Source: Canibacter zhoujuaniae (GTDB taxonomy: Bacteria > Actinomycetota > Actinomycetes > Actinomycetales > Microbacteriaceae). From it: 64,000 nucleotides of DNA. Made by a program: the position numbers and the translations under genes. Below are positions 25,006-34,007 of the stretch, piece by piece. Within the stretch, counting starts at the first letter, position 1; the number at the start of each line of letters is the position of its first letter. The stretch spans positions 186,001 to 250,000 of the forward strand of contig NZ_JAAIKA010000001.1 in NCBI RefSeq assembly GCF_011752015.1, given 5' to 3'. The notes below the pieces were generated by a model. That model was not told the DNA's origin and ran no database searches. It saw nothing but the letters and a program-made list of their open reading frames with translations.

Positions 25006-25379
25006 CCTCGCAAACGCGCAAGTATTTCTTAGAGGACACAGCCTGCCCACCAAAGATTGAGCGATATCGCTATTTTCTTAAAATAAGGCCTTTTATGACT
25101 GGATATAGTGCCAGGCCAGAGCTGTATATACATATCGAACACGAAGGGTCGCTGGGCGGGCATGCGTTTCGGCTAATAGACTGGCAAGAACGCATCGTGT
25201 TTGACTTGTTTGGCACCATCAAAGCTGACATGATCCGCCAACCCCCTCCAGTCTTATCGAAGCGAGTGAAGATTCTCAGCCGCTAAAGCTCATCATCTAT
25301 ATGTCGACAAATTCCTTGACCTATGGAGCGGGCGAGGCCGATTACTGGATAGATGAAGCGGTGTAGAGTTGGTGATACC

Positions 25380-25414
25380 TGTGAGAGGTAACGTAATCTA
25401 GATTCCCTCTCACA
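25380..25414. repeat. Nested inverted repeats
   Basis: TGTGAGAGG (25380-25388) and CCTCTCACA (25406-25414) are perfect 9-bp arms 17 nt apart. Within the spacer AATCTAGATT (25395-25404) is itself a perfect 10-bp palindrome, 2.5 nt off-centre. It may be an operator or an RNA hairpin; no gene of known function starts within 150 nt. Confidence 0.5.
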
Positions 25415-25571
25415 TATGTACCACAATGTTGTGGCATTACCGAAAGGAAGCGCTAGTGTGAAGCTACACAGAAGCACAAGCAATAGAATTCGCAACAAAA
25501 AATAGCATAAGCAAATGCTGCACTGAAAAGTAGTATCACTACATCAGGAAAGTTCTCCATCACCGCAAGCG

Positions 25572-25724
25572 ATGCGGAAACTCCATGACAAGTATTACTT
25601 TACCTCTGATGAAGTGAGATTGCTTCACAATTTCGCTGCTGAAGCTGGACCTGCGGCTGTTGTTGCTTTATGGTCGCTTTTAACACCTTCTACTCTGATT
25701 GGGCAATTCCACCAATCGATGTGA
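25572..25724 (+). CDS. Doubtful 50-residue reading frame
   Basis: The frame begins MRKLHDKYYFTSDEVRLLHN and ends QFHQSM. The composition is protein-like, with an Ala-rich stretch AAEAGPAAVVALWSLL, but AGGAAAG lies too far upstream (about 20 nt) to be a clear ribosome site and no homology is recognised. It could be a remnant of a longer gene. Listed only because it is the best frame in this stretch. Confidence 0.2.
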   Translation: MRKLHDKYYFTSDEVRLLHNFAAEAGPAAVVALWSLLTPSTLIGQFHQSM

Positions 25725-25762
25725 AAATCGAGGGCAAATAATTTGATGGGGGTTAGATTGGG

Positions 25763-26101
25763 ATGGGTAGGAATAATATAGATGCCGTTGCAATACTTCC
25801 TGAGATTATTTGGGGTGGGATCCTATCTGTTCTTGCTAACAACTTGACCTACTCCGCATGGAATGACTTTGCAAATCTGGTAGAGATTGCAATTCTTATA
25901 GTTGCTGCAATATGGAGTCTTTACCGGCGTTTTCGAGAAAGTCTCTCTGAGGTTTTCTGGTCGGTACTGTATATGGCTTCGACAATTGGGTTGCTTGCTA
26001 TTCAAAACTCCTCTTGGACACGTTTTGCAGTACTTATCATCATGGCTGCATACATTTATGGGCGAAACTTTCGCGAAAAGAAAAGAGATAAGCAGCAATA
26101 A
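25763..26101 (+). CDS. Small hypothetical membrane protein
   Basis: A 112-residue protein beginning MGRNNIDAVAILPEIIWGGI and ending FREKKRDKQQ. It has three or four hydrophobic spans (about 14-30, 36-54, 62-82 and 88-101) and a basic cytoplasmic tail. It is AT-rich like the rest of the accessory region. GGGGG lies about 11 nt upstream of the ATG. No family is recognised. It is the last gene before the tRNA-Gly 3' end; a role cannot be given. Confidence 0.5.
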   Translation: MGRNNIDAVAILPEIIWGGILSVLANNLTYSAWNDFANLVEIAILIVAAIWSLYRRFRESLSEVFWSVLYMASTIGLLAIQNSSWTRFAVLIIMAAYIYGRNFREKKRDKQQ

Positions 26102-26260
26102 CCGAGGATAGCTAACCTAATCCTGAAATGACCAGCTTCGTTTTCCGAGAGACCTTGGTGGCGCATCTGTTTTTGTAGGGTAACATTTACGCCCAAGTCA
26201 TCCGTAACGGGGCAACTCGCCAGTGCAGATTCAGCCTTATCAAGCCCGAGGTTCTAGTGG

Positions 26261-26331
26261 AGCGGGTGACGAGAATCGAACTCGCGTCGTTGGTTTGGAA
26301 GACCAAAGCTTTACCATTAAGCTACACCCGC
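26261..26331 (-). tRNA. tRNA-Gly (TCC)
   Basis: On the reverse strand GCGGGTG pairs with CACCCGC, the discriminator is T, and CCA is encoded (TGG at 26258-26260 on the forward strand). The anticodon loop CTTCCAA gives TCC. Its 3' end faces the accessory region to the left, the usual orientation for integration at a tRNA gene. Confidence 0.95.
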
Positions 26332-26372
26332 GCTGTGCTAAACGCACTCCTAGAGTGTACATGGAACTTTGG

Positions 26373-26400
26373 GTTTGCACAACAGCGGCAGTGTGCAAAC
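26373..26400. repeat. 9-bp inverted repeat between divergent tRNA genes
   Basis: GTTTGCACA (26373-26381) and TGTGCAAAC (26392-26400) are perfect arms with a 10-nt spacer, placed about 45 nt upstream of tRNA-Gly(TCC). This is promoter territory for that tRNA, so an operator is possible. Confidence 0.45.
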
Positions 26401-26508
26401 TTGTCTGCGACGAAATTAATAGATAGCGAAACGATCGACACGCCGAATAGTGTGATTTGCGCGATCCGAAAGTATCAACTATATTAAATCAAGTTGGTTA
26501 AACAACAT

Positions 26509-26581
26509 TCCCCTGTAGCTCAGTTGGCAGAGCGAGCGGCTGTTAACCGCTAGGTCACTGGTTCGAGCCCAGTCGGGGGAG
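26509..26581 (+). tRNA. tRNA-Asn (GTT)
   Basis: TCCCCTG pairs with CGGGGGA, the discriminator is G and CCA is encoded at 26582-26584. The anticodon loop CTGTTAA gives GTT. The T-arm contains GGTTCGAGC. Confidence 0.95.
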
Positions 26582-26751
26582 CCACTGTGTCACATCGAGA
26601 GCATTCTTGGTGTGCCTGTCTTCAACCCAGTGTTGAGGATGCGGTGTTGTGAGGCGCAAAGTCTGCAAATCAGTTATACTGGTTAAGTTGCTCTGCGCGG
26701 CTCATATAGACGCGCAGTGGGACTGTTTTTCGCCGGCTTGCCGGCAACTTC

Positions 26752-26826
26752 CGGGATGTAGCTCAGCTTGGCTAGAGCGCTCGGTTTGGGTCCGAGAGGC
26801 CGCAGGTTCGAATCCTGTCATCCCGA
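26752..26826 (+). tRNA. tRNA-Pro (TGG)
   Basis: CGGGATG pairs with CATCCCG and the discriminator is A. The anticodon stem CTCGG/CCGAG carries loop TTTGGGT, giving TGG. CCA is not encoded. It lies 53 nt before the tig start; tRNA-Pro next to tig is a common order in actinobacteria. Confidence 0.95.
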
Positions 26827-26879
26827 CTGAAACAGTCTCACCAGAGCGCCGAACACGTATCCGACACGAGAGGCCGAAA

Positions 26880-28241
26880 TTGGCGACTACTAAAGCTGAG
26901 AAGCTCACTCCAACCCGCGCAAAGCTTAGCGTTACTGTTACTCAGGAGGAGCTCGCTCCCTTCCTGAAAGACGCATATAAGACCATCTCAGAGCAGGTGC
27001 AGATCCCAGGTTTCCGTAAAGGGCACGTACCTGCTCCAATTATCGATCAGCGGGTTGGCCGCGAAGCGGTTATCCAAGAAGCGGTTAATAAGTCGCTCGA
27101 TACATTCTTCCGCGCCGCAATTGACGAGTCTGGCGAGGTTCCAATGGGCCGCCCAACCGCCGATGTAGAGCAGTGGCCAGATGCAAAAGGCGACAAGAGC
27201 GATCTGGTGCTGGTCTTTGAAGTAGAGGTGCGCCCTGAGTTCAAGCTGCCACGCTACGGTCAGTACAAGATCACCGTTGATGATGCAGAAATCGGTGCAG
27301 ATGCAGTAGATGCAGAGCTCGAGAAGCTGCGCGAGCGTTTTGGTGAGCTGAAAGATGTCGACCGCCCTGCCGCAAAAGACGACTACGTAACTATCGACCT
27401 TGTTGCAAGCATCGATGGTAAAGAGGTTGACCGTGCGACAGGTGTTTCATACCAGGTTGGTGCGGGAAACATGCTCGAGGGTATGGATGAAGCGATTGAA
27501 ACCCTCACCGCTGGTGAATCAACCACCTTTAGCTCACAGTTGCTCGGCGGCGAGTACGAAGGCCAAGACGCAGAAGTTGAGGTAACCGTTAACGCGGTGC
27601 AAGAGCGTGAGCTTGCAGAGGCTAACGACGAGTTCGCGCAGCTCGCTTCAGAGTTTGATACTCTCGCAGAGCTGAAAGAGAATCTTGCTGAGACCGTGAA
27701 ACAGCAGGCGGTATTCAAGCAGGGTGAGCAGGCGCGTGATATCTTCATCGAGAAGCTGCTTGAAAGCGCTCAGGTGCCCGTCTCTGAAGAGCTTGTTGCA
27801 GAAGAGGTGCACCGCCACCTTGAGCAGGAGGGGCGTCTTGAAGACGATGAGCACCGCGAAGAAGTCACCAGCGATGTGCAGAAGCAGATTGCACTGCAGC
27901 TAATTCTCGACGCAATTGTTGAGGCTGAAGAAGTGCAGCCGACCCAGAACGAACTCAGCCAGTACATCTTCCAGTCTGCACAGCGCTACGGCATGGAGCC
28001 TGGCCAGTTCATTCAGCTATTGAGCCAGGGTGGCCAGATGAACGCTATTGTCGGTGAGGTTACCCGCAATAAGGCAATGGCAATTGCGCTTGCCAAGGTT
28101 AACGTTGTTGACGCAAGCGGCAATGAGGTAGATCTCTCAGAATTCACCCGCATTGACACCGGTGAAGAAGAGGAAGCTGCTGAAAACACTGAGGAAAAAC
28201 CAGCTAAAAAAGCAGGCAAGAAAGACTCAGACAAGAAGTAG
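26880..28241 (+). CDS. tig: Trigger factor (ribosome-associated chaperone, PPIase)
   Basis: About 453 residues. The N-terminal ribosome-binding domain includes the signature GFRKGHVP (about 48-55). The FKBP-type prolyl isomerase domain spans about 150-240 (DYVTIDLVASIDGKEVDRAT, MLEGMDEAIETLTAGE), followed by the helical C-terminal chaperone domain and an acidic/lysine tail (EEEEAAENTEEKPAKKAGKK). The TTG at 26880 is chosen: GAGAGG lies 6-7 nt upstream and MATTKAEKLTPTRAKLSVTV matches the family N-terminus. An open frame continues upstream through tRNA-Pro but cannot be coding. A strong terminator follows. Confidence 0.93.
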   Translation: MATTKAEKLTPTRAKLSVTVTQEELAPFLKDAYKTISEQVQIPGFRKGHVPAPIIDQRVGREAVIQEAVNKSLDTFFRAAIDESGEVPMGRPTADVEQWPDAKGDKSDLVLVFEVEVRPEFKLPRYGQYKITVDDAEIGADAVDAELEKLRERFGELKDVDRPAAKDDYVTIDLVASIDGKEVDRATGVSYQVGAGNMLEGMDEAIETLTAGESTTFSSQLLGGEYEGQDAEVEVTVNAVQERELAEANDEFAQLASEFDTLAELKENLAETVKQQAVFKQGEQARDIFIEKLLESAQVPVSEELVAEEVHRHLEQEGRLEDDEHREEVTSDVQKQIALQLILDAIVEAEEVQPTQNELSQYIFQSAQRYGMEPGQFIQLLSQGGQMNAIVGEVTRNKAMAIALAKVNVVDASGNEVDLSEFTRIDTGEEEEAAENTEEKPAKKAGKKDSDKK

Positions 28242-28259
28242 TGCTTAACTGTTTGGATC

Positions 28260-28296
28260 GCCCCTGAGAGCAGTCGCTCCCAGGGGCTTTTCATTT
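28260..28296 (+). terminator. Rho-independent terminator after tig
   Basis: GCCCCTG (28260-28266) and CAGGGGC (28281-28287) form a 7-bp GC-rich stem. It is extended inside by GAGC/GCTC around an AGTC loop and followed by TTTTCATTT. Confidence 0.85.
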
Positions 28297-28377
28297 AATT
28301 CCGCCGACGGCGAACAAGCCTGATTTTTCGTGAAATTGCGGCTAGTCTCATTACAGACAGTATGAATGGAGCAAAAA

Positions 28378-28962
28378 ATGTCAGCTAAGACACACGAGGC
28401 GAATGTTTTTGATCGCCTGCTCAAAGATCGCATTGTATGGTTGGGCTCTGACGTGCGCGACGATAACGCGAATGAGATCTCGGCAAAAATGCTGCTGCTT
28501 GCGGCAGAAGACCCAGAGGCAGATATCTACTTATACATTAACTCACCCGGTGGTTCCATCACTGCGGGAATGGCGATATACGACACTATGCAGTTTGTCC
28601 CAAATGATATTGTGACGGTCGGCATCGGTATGGCTGCGTCGATGGGGCAGTTCCTGCTAACCGCTGGCACTCCCGGTAAACGCTACATCACCCCGAACGC
28701 ACGTGTGCTGTTACATCAGCCGCACGGTGGATTCGGTGGCACAGCCAGCGACATACAGACTCAGGCGCAGCTTATCACCAGCATGAAACAGCGTCTTGCT
28801 GAAATCACAGCTGCGGCAACCGGCAAAACTGTTGAACAGATTCACGCAGACGGTGATCGCGATCGTTGGTTCACCGCCGAAGAAGCTCTCGAGTATGGTT
28901 TTGTGGATCACATTCGAGCTACCGCATCTGATGTTGTTGGCGGCGGCGGTACTAAGAAGTAA
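28378..28962 (+). CDS. clpP1: ATP-dependent Clp protease proteolytic subunit 1
   Basis: A serine peptidase subunit of about 194 residues. The catalytic triad is visible: Ser in GMAASMGQ, His in LLHQPHGG and Asp in [27 protein letters not shown] is the conserved core strand. The ATG at 28378 is preferred over 28366 because TGGAG sits six nt upstream. Actinobacteria carry two ClpP proteins that form a mixed ring; the second follows after 5 nt. An eight-codon upstream frame (MNGAKNVS) overlaps this start. Confidence 0.94.
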   Translation: MSAKTHEANVFDRLLKDRIVWLGSDVRDDNANEISAKMLLLAAEDPEADIYLYINSPGGSITAGMAIYDTMQFVPNDIVTVGIGMAASMGQFLLTAGTPGKRYITPNARVLLHQPHGGFGGTASDIQTQAQLITSMKQRLAEITAAATGKTVEQIHADGDRDRWFTAEEALEYGFVDHIRATASDVVGGGGTKK

Positions 28963-28967
28963 GGTTT

Positions 28968-29621
28968 ATGAAAATGAGTGAAAACTTTCTTTTGCCAAAC
29001 GCAGTGCGAAACATGCCTGAGAGTCGGTATGTGCTGCCGAGCTTTGAAGAGCGCACCGCATACGGCTTCAAACGGCAAGATCCGTATGCGAAACTGTTTG
29101 AAGACCGCATTATCTTTCTAGGTGTTCAGGTTGATGATGCGTCAGCAGACGACATCATGGCGCAGCTCCTGGTGCTTGAAAGCCAGGATCCAGAACGCGA
29201 CATCATGATGTACATCAACTCACCCGGTGGCTCTTTCACCGCGATGACCGCGATCTACGACACAATGCAGTACATCAAACCTGATGTGCAAACAGTGTGC
29301 CTCGGGCAGGCTGCATCAGCTGCGGCAATGCTGCTGGCGGGCGGGGCTCCCGGGAAGCGACTGGCGCTGCCGAACGCACGTGTGCTGATCCACCAGCCCG
29401 CTACCGGCGGCGGTGGGCACGGTCAAGCAACCGATATCGAGATTCAGGCCAAGGAAATTTTGCGCATGCGCAGCTGGCTTGAAGAAACTCTCGCAAAACA
29501 CACCGGCCAGTCTGTTGAGCAGGTGAACAAAGACATCGATCGCGATAAGATTCTGAGCGCGCAGGAAGCTGTTGAATACGGCATTATCGATCAGGTGCTT
29601 ACGCGTCGCGAAAACGCATAA
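28968..29621 (+). CDS. clpP2: ATP-dependent Clp protease proteolytic subunit 2
   Basis: A 217-residue second ClpP. The triad Ser lies in [10 protein letters not shown], His in [10 protein letters not shown] and Asp in DIDRDKI. The N-terminal extension ([20 protein letters not shown]) is characteristic of actinobacterial ClpP2, the subunit that docks the ATPase. ATG 28968 or 28974 are both possible after TAAGG. It is co-transcribed with clpP1; a 10-bp inverted repeat separates it from clpX. Confidence 0.94.
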   Translation: MKMSENFLLPNAVRNMPESRYVLPSFEERTAYGFKRQDPYAKLFEDRIIFLGVQVDDASADDIMAQLLVLESQDPERDIMMYINSPGGSFTAMTAIYDTMQYIKPDVQTVCLGQAASAAAMLLAGGAPGKRLALPNARVLIHQPATGGGGHGQATDIEIQAKEILRMRSWLEETLAKHTGQSVEQVNKDIDRDKILSAQEAVEYGIIDQVLTRRENA

Positions 29622-29631
29622 TTGCTGCACT

Positions 29632-29669
29632 CAGTAGCCGCTCCGAGTTTTCTATCGGCGCGGCTACTG
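29632..29669 (+). repeat. 10-bp inverted repeat between clpP2 and clpX
   Basis: CAGTAGCCGC (29632-29641) and GCGGCTACTG (29660-29669) are perfect arms with an 18-nt loop. It lies 11 nt after the clpP2 stop. No U-run follows, so it may be an attenuator, an mRNA-stabilising stem or an incomplete terminator. Confidence 0.55.
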
Positions 29670-29726
29670 GCGTATTTAAATGAACCCCCTAAACTGGCTA
29701 GGCAGTGCTTATGAATGGAGCTTGAA

Positions 29727-31001
29727 ATGGCATTGAAGAGCGACTCGAGCGAGGGCCTGAAGTGTTCTTTCTGCGGTAAGCCGCAGAGTCAAGTAAAGCA
29801 GCTCATCGCGGGCTCACACATCTACATCTGTGATGAGTGTGTGCAGCTGTGCAGCGAGATTATCGCGGAGCGTGAAGCGCAGGATAGCGCGCAGGATGAG
29901 ACGAATTTCACGCTGCCAAAACCGAAGGAAATTGCAGCTTTCCTCGATGAGTATGTGATCGGGCAGAGCCGCGCAAAACAGGCGCTGTCTGTCGCTGTTT
30001 ACAACCACTATAAGCGGATCCAGGCGCAGCAAAAACCATCTCTGGTTGACTCAGATAAAGAGCAAATTGAGCTGGCTAAATCAAATGTTATGTTGATTGG
30101 CCCCACCGGTGTTGGTAAAACCTATCTGGCGCAGGCTCTTGCGAAACAGCTCGGAGTGCCTTTTGCTGTTGCCGATGCCACCGCGCTCACAGAAGCCGGA
30201 TACGTTGGCGAAGACGTCGAAAACATCCTTCTGACGCTTTTGCGTGCCGCAGACTTCAATGTTGAAAAAGCACAAAAAGGCATCATCTATATTGATGAGA
30301 TTGATAAAATTTCGCGCAAAGGCGACAACCCATCGATAACCCGTGATGTCTCCGGTGAGGGAGTGCAGCAGGCGCTTTTGAAGATTCTTGAGGGGACGGT
30401 TGCATCCGTCCCGCCAGAGGGTGGCAGGAAACAGCCAAACTCTGAATACTTACAAATTGATACCTCAAATATCCTCTTTATTGTTGCCGGCGCTTTTGCC
30501 GGGCTCGAAGAAATTATCCAAAAGCGTCTCGGGCGCGGCGGGATCGGTTTCGGCGCAGATATTGGTGACAGGGTTTCAGCAAGCGACGCCTACTCGCTGG
30601 TGGAACCGGAAGACCTGCATAAGTTTGGCATCATTCCTGAATTTATTGGGCGTCTCCCGGTCATTGCAACCGTTGACGCTTTAGATGAAACAGCTTTGAT
30701 CCGGATTCTGACTGAACCAAAGAATGCGCTCGTAAAACAGTACAGAGAATTGTTTAGAATAGACGGCATCGACCTAGAATTCACTAAGGACGCACTCGAG
30801 GCGGTGGCAAAGCAGGCAATGGCGCGCGGCACAGGCGCCCGCGGTTTGCGCTCAATTCTTGAAAAGGTGCTCGGCCCGGTAATGTTCCATGCACCGTCAG
30901 ATTCGGACATCGTAAAAGTGCTGATTACCGCCGATGCTGTTAACGGCACTGACGCGCCGCGCGTGCTGCGCAACAAGAAAAACGCAAAACGCACAGCTTA
31001 A
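29727..31001 (+). CDS. clpX: ATP-dependent Clp protease ATPase subunit ClpX
   Basis: About 424 residues. The N-terminal C4 zinc-binding domain is CSFCGK followed by CDECVQLC (about 12-15 and 36-43). The AAA+ core has Walker A GPTGVGKT, Walker [11 protein letters not shown] and the pore loop [11 protein letters not shown] (RGGIGFGAD) is the loop that docks into ClpP. The ATG at 29727 has GGAG six nt upstream; the ATG at 29715 is an alternative. A four-codon frame (MNGA) ends just before the start. Confidence 0.95.
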   Translation: MALKSDSSEGLKCSFCGKPQSQVKQLIAGSHIYICDECVQLCSEIIAEREAQDSAQDETNFTLPKPKEIAAFLDEYVIGQSRAKQALSVAVYNHYKRIQAQQKPSLVDSDKEQIELAKSNVMLIGPTGVGKTYLAQALAKQLGVPFAVADATALTEAGYVGEDVENILLTLLRAADFNVEKAQKGIIYIDEIDKISRKGDNPSITRDVSGEGVQQALLKILEGTVASVPPEGGRKQPNSEYLQIDTSNILFIVAGAFAGLEEIIQKRLGRGGIGFGADIGDRVSASDAYSLVEPEDLHKFGIIPEFIGRLPVIATVDALDETALIRILTEPKNALVKQYRELFRIDGIDLEFTKDALEAVAKQAMARGTGARGLRSILEKVLGPVMFHAPSDSDIVKVLITADAVNGTDAPRVLRNKKNAKRTA

Positions 31002-31025
31002 AACACACTCACGCTTTAGCGCACA

Positions 31026-31048
31026 GGTCTAGATGAAAATTCTAGATC
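31026..31048. terminator. Hairpin between convergent clpX and valS operon
   Basis: GGTCTAGA (31026-31033) and TCTAGATC (31041-31048) pair with one G-T, around a loop of seven bases. It overlaps the stop codon of the small opposite-strand gene and could end both transcripts. Confidence 0.4.
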
Positions 31049-31320
31049 CAATCATCATCTTCGTCTGCAGCATTGTGCTGCAGCGCTGTGGTGTTTGCCG
31101 CGTCTGGATCAAGCCGCTCTACTGTGCCGGTATCTGACAGCAGGAGTGTCACAGTGTTGCCGAGCGCAACCCGGGGCTGACCTTCCAGCGAGGTCAGCTT
31201 CCAGTAGTTGTTTTCCTCGCCCGTGAGTGAGCTTTCGATCGCTAAAATTTCACTGTGAAACGCCTGGGGCACCGCATCTGGAATGGGGGTGCCAAATCGC
31301 CATGAGGTGCCTATTTGCAC
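31042..31320 (-). CDS. Conserved hypothetical protein behind valS
   Basis: A 92-residue protein. The start IGTSWRFGTPIPDAVPQAFH and the central YWKLTSLEGQPRVALGNTV match, as far as I recall, a small protein found after valS in other Microbacteriaceae, with a W-x-LT-x-LEG-x-P core. The C-terminus is acidic (ADEDDDWI). It starts six nt after the valS stop, so it is co-translated. Function unknown. Confidence 0.65.
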   Translation of the reverse strand: MQIGTSWRFGTPIPDAVPQAFHSEILAIESSLTGEENNYWKLTSLEGQPRVALGNTVTLLLSDTGTVERLDPDAANTTALQHNAADEDDDWI

Positions 31321-31326
31321 AACTGC

Positions 31327-33930
31327 TTACCCTGCATCGTCAGCGCTGAGATCAAGCTCAACCTCGCGCACCTCGATAGCTGATCCGCTGCTGTCGATCT
31401 CAAGTGCTGTGATGCGACCCAGCGCTTTAATATCTGCAGCAACCTGCTCAAGTTTTTGGGCGGTTTCAGCGTTAGCCGAGATCACAGCGCGCAGCACACC
31501 GGTGCGCTGCGATACCTTAGCCTCGCTCTTCGCGCCGCGCACACCGATAATCGCCTCACCGGCAACCTGCAGTAGGGAAGCGTCGGCAGCAGAGCCGGCA
31601 ACAGCAAGCACCTCGTCAGTGGTTGGCCAGGCGGCTTGATGCACAGAGCCGTCGTTGAACCAAGACCACACCTCTTCGGTGACATACGGCAGAGTTGGGG
31701 CGAGTAACCGCACAAGCACACTCAGGGCGGTGCGGAGTGTTGCAACGGCTGATGTTTGGCCAGCCCCCTCGCCGTAGGCGCGTGACTTGACCAACTCCAG
31801 GTAGTCGTCACAGAACGTCCAGAAGAAGGTTTCTGTCACATCTAGTGCGCGTGCGTGATCATAGGCCTCATAGGCGGCGGTGGCCTCAGTCACAACCTCC
31901 GACAGTGCTTTAAGCAGTGATCGGTCAAGCGGCTCGGTAACGCTTTCTGTCGCATCACTCACACCAGATGAGTCAAAACTAAGCACAAACTTCGCAGCGT
32001 TTAGCACCTTCATCGCTAGGCGCCTACCGATTTTAATTTGTGTTGGCCGCTGCGGATCAAAAGCAGCGTCAGTGCCAAGCTTAGAGCTGGCTGCCCAGTA
32101 ACGCACGGCGTCCGCGCCGTGATCGGCAAGCATGCCAATTGGGGTTACAACATTGCCCTTTGACTTCGACATCTTTTTTCGGTCTGGATCAAGGATCCAA
32201 CCTGAGATACCCGCGTTTTTCCAAGGTAGTTTGCCGCACTCAAGCTCTGACCGCAGCAGCGTGCTAAACAGCCAGGTGCGAATGATATCTTGCCCCTGCG
32301 GGCGAATATCGTACGGGTAAACCAGATCAAACAGCTCTGGGTCGTGCAGCCAACCGCCCGCAATCTGCGGTGTGAGAGAGGAAGTAGCCCACGTATCCAT
32401 GACATCAACCTCGGCGGTAAAACCACCGGGCACGTCGCGCTGCTCGGCAGAGTATCCGTTTGGCACATCGCTTGATGGGTCAACAGGGAGCTGCTCAGCA
32501 CTCGGCACGAGAACGCGATCGTAGTCAGTCTCACCGTTATCATCTACCGCATACCACACAGGGATTGGCACACCGAAGAAGCGTTGGCGGCTGATCAGCC
32601 AGTCGCCGCTGAGACCCTCAACCCAGTTTTCATAGCGCACCCGCATAAAGTCTGGATGCCAGGTGAGCGCTTTACCGTGTTCGAGCAAACGTGCGCGTAG
32701 CGCTTCGTCGGTTGCACCGTTTTTGATATACCACTGTCTGGTGGAAACAATCTCAAGCGGCTTATCGCCTTTTTCAAAGAATTTTACGGGGTGGGTGATT
32801 TTGCGAATCTCCCCAACCATGCCGCCGCACTCCTGCAGCAGTTTAACGATGGTCTCTTTTGCGCTAAATACTGTTTTTCCGGCAAGTTGCGCGAACGCAG
32901 CCAAGCCAGCCTCACTGGTAATCGCCTCAGGAGCATCAGCAACCACACGGCCGTCAAAGCCGAGAATATTGCGATTGGGCAGCTGCAGCTCGCGCCACCA
33001 GGTAACGTCTGTTGTGTCACCAAAGGTACAGATCATTGCGATACCGGTGCCTTTGTCAGGCTGCGCGAGAGGGTGGGCCACCACCGGCACCTCAACCTCA
33101 AAAAGCGGGGTGCGCACAGTCTGCCCAAACAGCGGCTGGTAGCGTTCGTCTTCCGGGTGCGCGACGAGCGCAACACAGGCCGGGAGCAGCTCTGGGCGTG
33201 TGGTGTCGATCTTAATTTCAGCACCGTCTGCCACATTGGTAAAAACCAGCGTGTGGTAGGCGCCCGGCATGTCACGATCCTCAAGCTCTGCCTGCGCTAC
33301 CGCAGTGCGGAAGGTAACATCCCAGAGTGTTGGCGCTTGAGAAATATACGCTTGGCCCTTCTCGAGGTTGTTTAAGAAGGCTTGCTGTGCGACACGAATG
33401 GTTGCCGGTGAAATAGTGCGGTACTGGTGTGACCAGTCAACGCTGAGACCGAGTGTGCGCCACAGCTCCTCGAAGTGTTTTTCATCTTCCTCAGTTAGCG
33501 CTTCACACAGTTCGATGAAGTTACGCCGTGAGATCGGCAGCTGATTGGCAGCTTTGCTGCTCTTGTTGTCACCGCCGGTCTGCGGTGGTTCAAAATTTTC
33601 GATGTAAGGCAGCGAGGGATCACACCGCACACCGTAGTAGTTTTGCACGCGCCGTTCGGTGGGCAGACCGTTATCGTCCCAGCCGACGGGGTAGAAGATG
33701 CGCTTGCCTTGCATGCGCTGGTAGCGCGCAATGAGGTCGGTGTGCGTGTAGCTAAACACGTGACCGATGTGCAGAGCACCAGACGCGGTTGGCGGCGGGG
33801 TGTCAATAGAGTAGACACACTCACGCTCTGCGCCGTCGCGTTTAAAAGAGTAGGTGCCGTTTTGCTCCCAGACCTCGCCCCACTTTGTCTCAAGACCTTC
33901 AAGCGCTGGTTTTTCTGGGATATTACGCAT
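31327..33930 (-). CDS. valS: Valyl-tRNA synthetase
   Basis: An 867-residue class I synthetase. The HIGH motif is GALHIGHVFSYTHTD (54-57), and the KMSKS motif in KMSKSKGNVVTPIG lies near residue 585. GWDDNGLPTERRVQNYYGVR belongs to the catalytic core. The CP1 editing domain (TTRPELLPACVALVAHP) is present. The C-terminal part is shorter than in ~950-residue forms and lacks a long terminal coiled coil. It forms a unit with the 92-residue gene behind it. No T-box is seen upstream. Confidence 0.95.
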   Translation of the reverse strand: MRNIPEKPALEGLETKWGEVWEQNGTYSFKRDGAERECVYSIDTPPPTASGALHIGHVFSYTHTDLIARYQRMQGKRIFYPVGWDDNGLPTERRVQNYYGVRCDPSLPYIENFEPPQTGGDNKSSKAANQLPISRRNFIELCEALTEEDEKHFEELWRTLGLSVDWSHQYRTISPATIRVAQQAFLNNLEKGQAYISQAPTLWDVTFRTAVAQAELEDRDMPGAYHTLVFTNVADGAEIKIDTTRPELLPACVALVAHPEDERYQPLFGQTVRTPLFEVEVPVVAHPLAQPDKGTGIAMICTFGDTTDVTWWRELQLPNRNILGFDGRVVADAPEAITSEAGLAAFAQLAGKTVFSAKETIVKLLQECGGMVGEIRKITHPVKFFEKGDKPLEIVSTRQWYIKNGATDEALRARLLEHGKALTWHPDFMRVRYENWVEGLSGDWLISRQRFFGVPIPVWYAVDDNGETDYDRVLVPSAEQLPVDPSSDVPNGYSAEQRDVPGGFTAEVDVMDTWATSSLTPQIAGGWLHDPELFDLVYPYDIRPQGQDIIRTWLFSTLLRSELECGKLPWKNAGISGWILDPDRKKMSKSKGNVVTPIGMLADHGADAVRYWAASSKLGTDAAFDPQRPTQIKIGRRLAMKVLNAAKFVLSFDSSGVSDATESVTEPLDRSLLKALSEVVTEATAAYEAYDHARALDVTETFFWTFCDDYLELVKSRAYGEGAGQTSAVATLRTALSVLVRLLAPTLPYVTEEVWSWFNDGSVHQAAWPTTDEVLAVAGSAADASLLQVAGEAIIGVRGAKSEAKVSQRTGVLRAVISANAETAQKLEQVAADIKALGRITALEIDSSGSAIEVREVELDLSADDAG

Positions 33931-34007
33931 ATTTTAGATACTCCACGAGTTCACGGTCGTAGTCTTGGCAGAAAAAGGCCTGCCGAAAACATAAATACTT
34001 ATGAATT

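Larger units (their letters stand above)
25006..25762 (+). other. 757-nt stretch with no confident gene
   Basis: Only short, unsupported reading frames occur here: a 63-codon frame at 25095-25286 with a weak TAAGG before it, and a 50-codon frame at 25572-25724. A strong inverted repeat lies at 25380-25414, and GAAAGGAAG at 25442-25450 sits before a 15-codon frame. The mix of fragments suggests decayed genes or an uncharacterised non-coding region. No transposase or integrase remnant was recognised. Confidence 0.5.

Noticed and set aside
25095-25286. 63-codon frame MTGYSARPELYIHIEHEG...
   Set aside because: Only a weak TAAGG precedes it and no family is recognised; it could be a gene fragment but is not supported enough to call.
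25324-25332. TGGAGCGGG, matching the reverse complement of the tRNA-Gly(TCC) 3' end, as a possible attachment-site copy
   Set aside because: Only nine bases match and a similar TGGAGCGG also occurs at 2283; too short to call an integration scar.
25283-25498. 71-codon reverse-strand frame in the gene-poor stretch
   Set aside because: It runs across the inverted repeat, has no clear ribosome site, and its hydrophobic start is easily explained by AT-rich composition.
26649-26879. Open frame upstream of tig running through tRNA-Pro
   Set aside because: It passes in frame through a complete tRNA gene; TTG 26880 with GAGAGG upstream and the family N-terminus define the real start.
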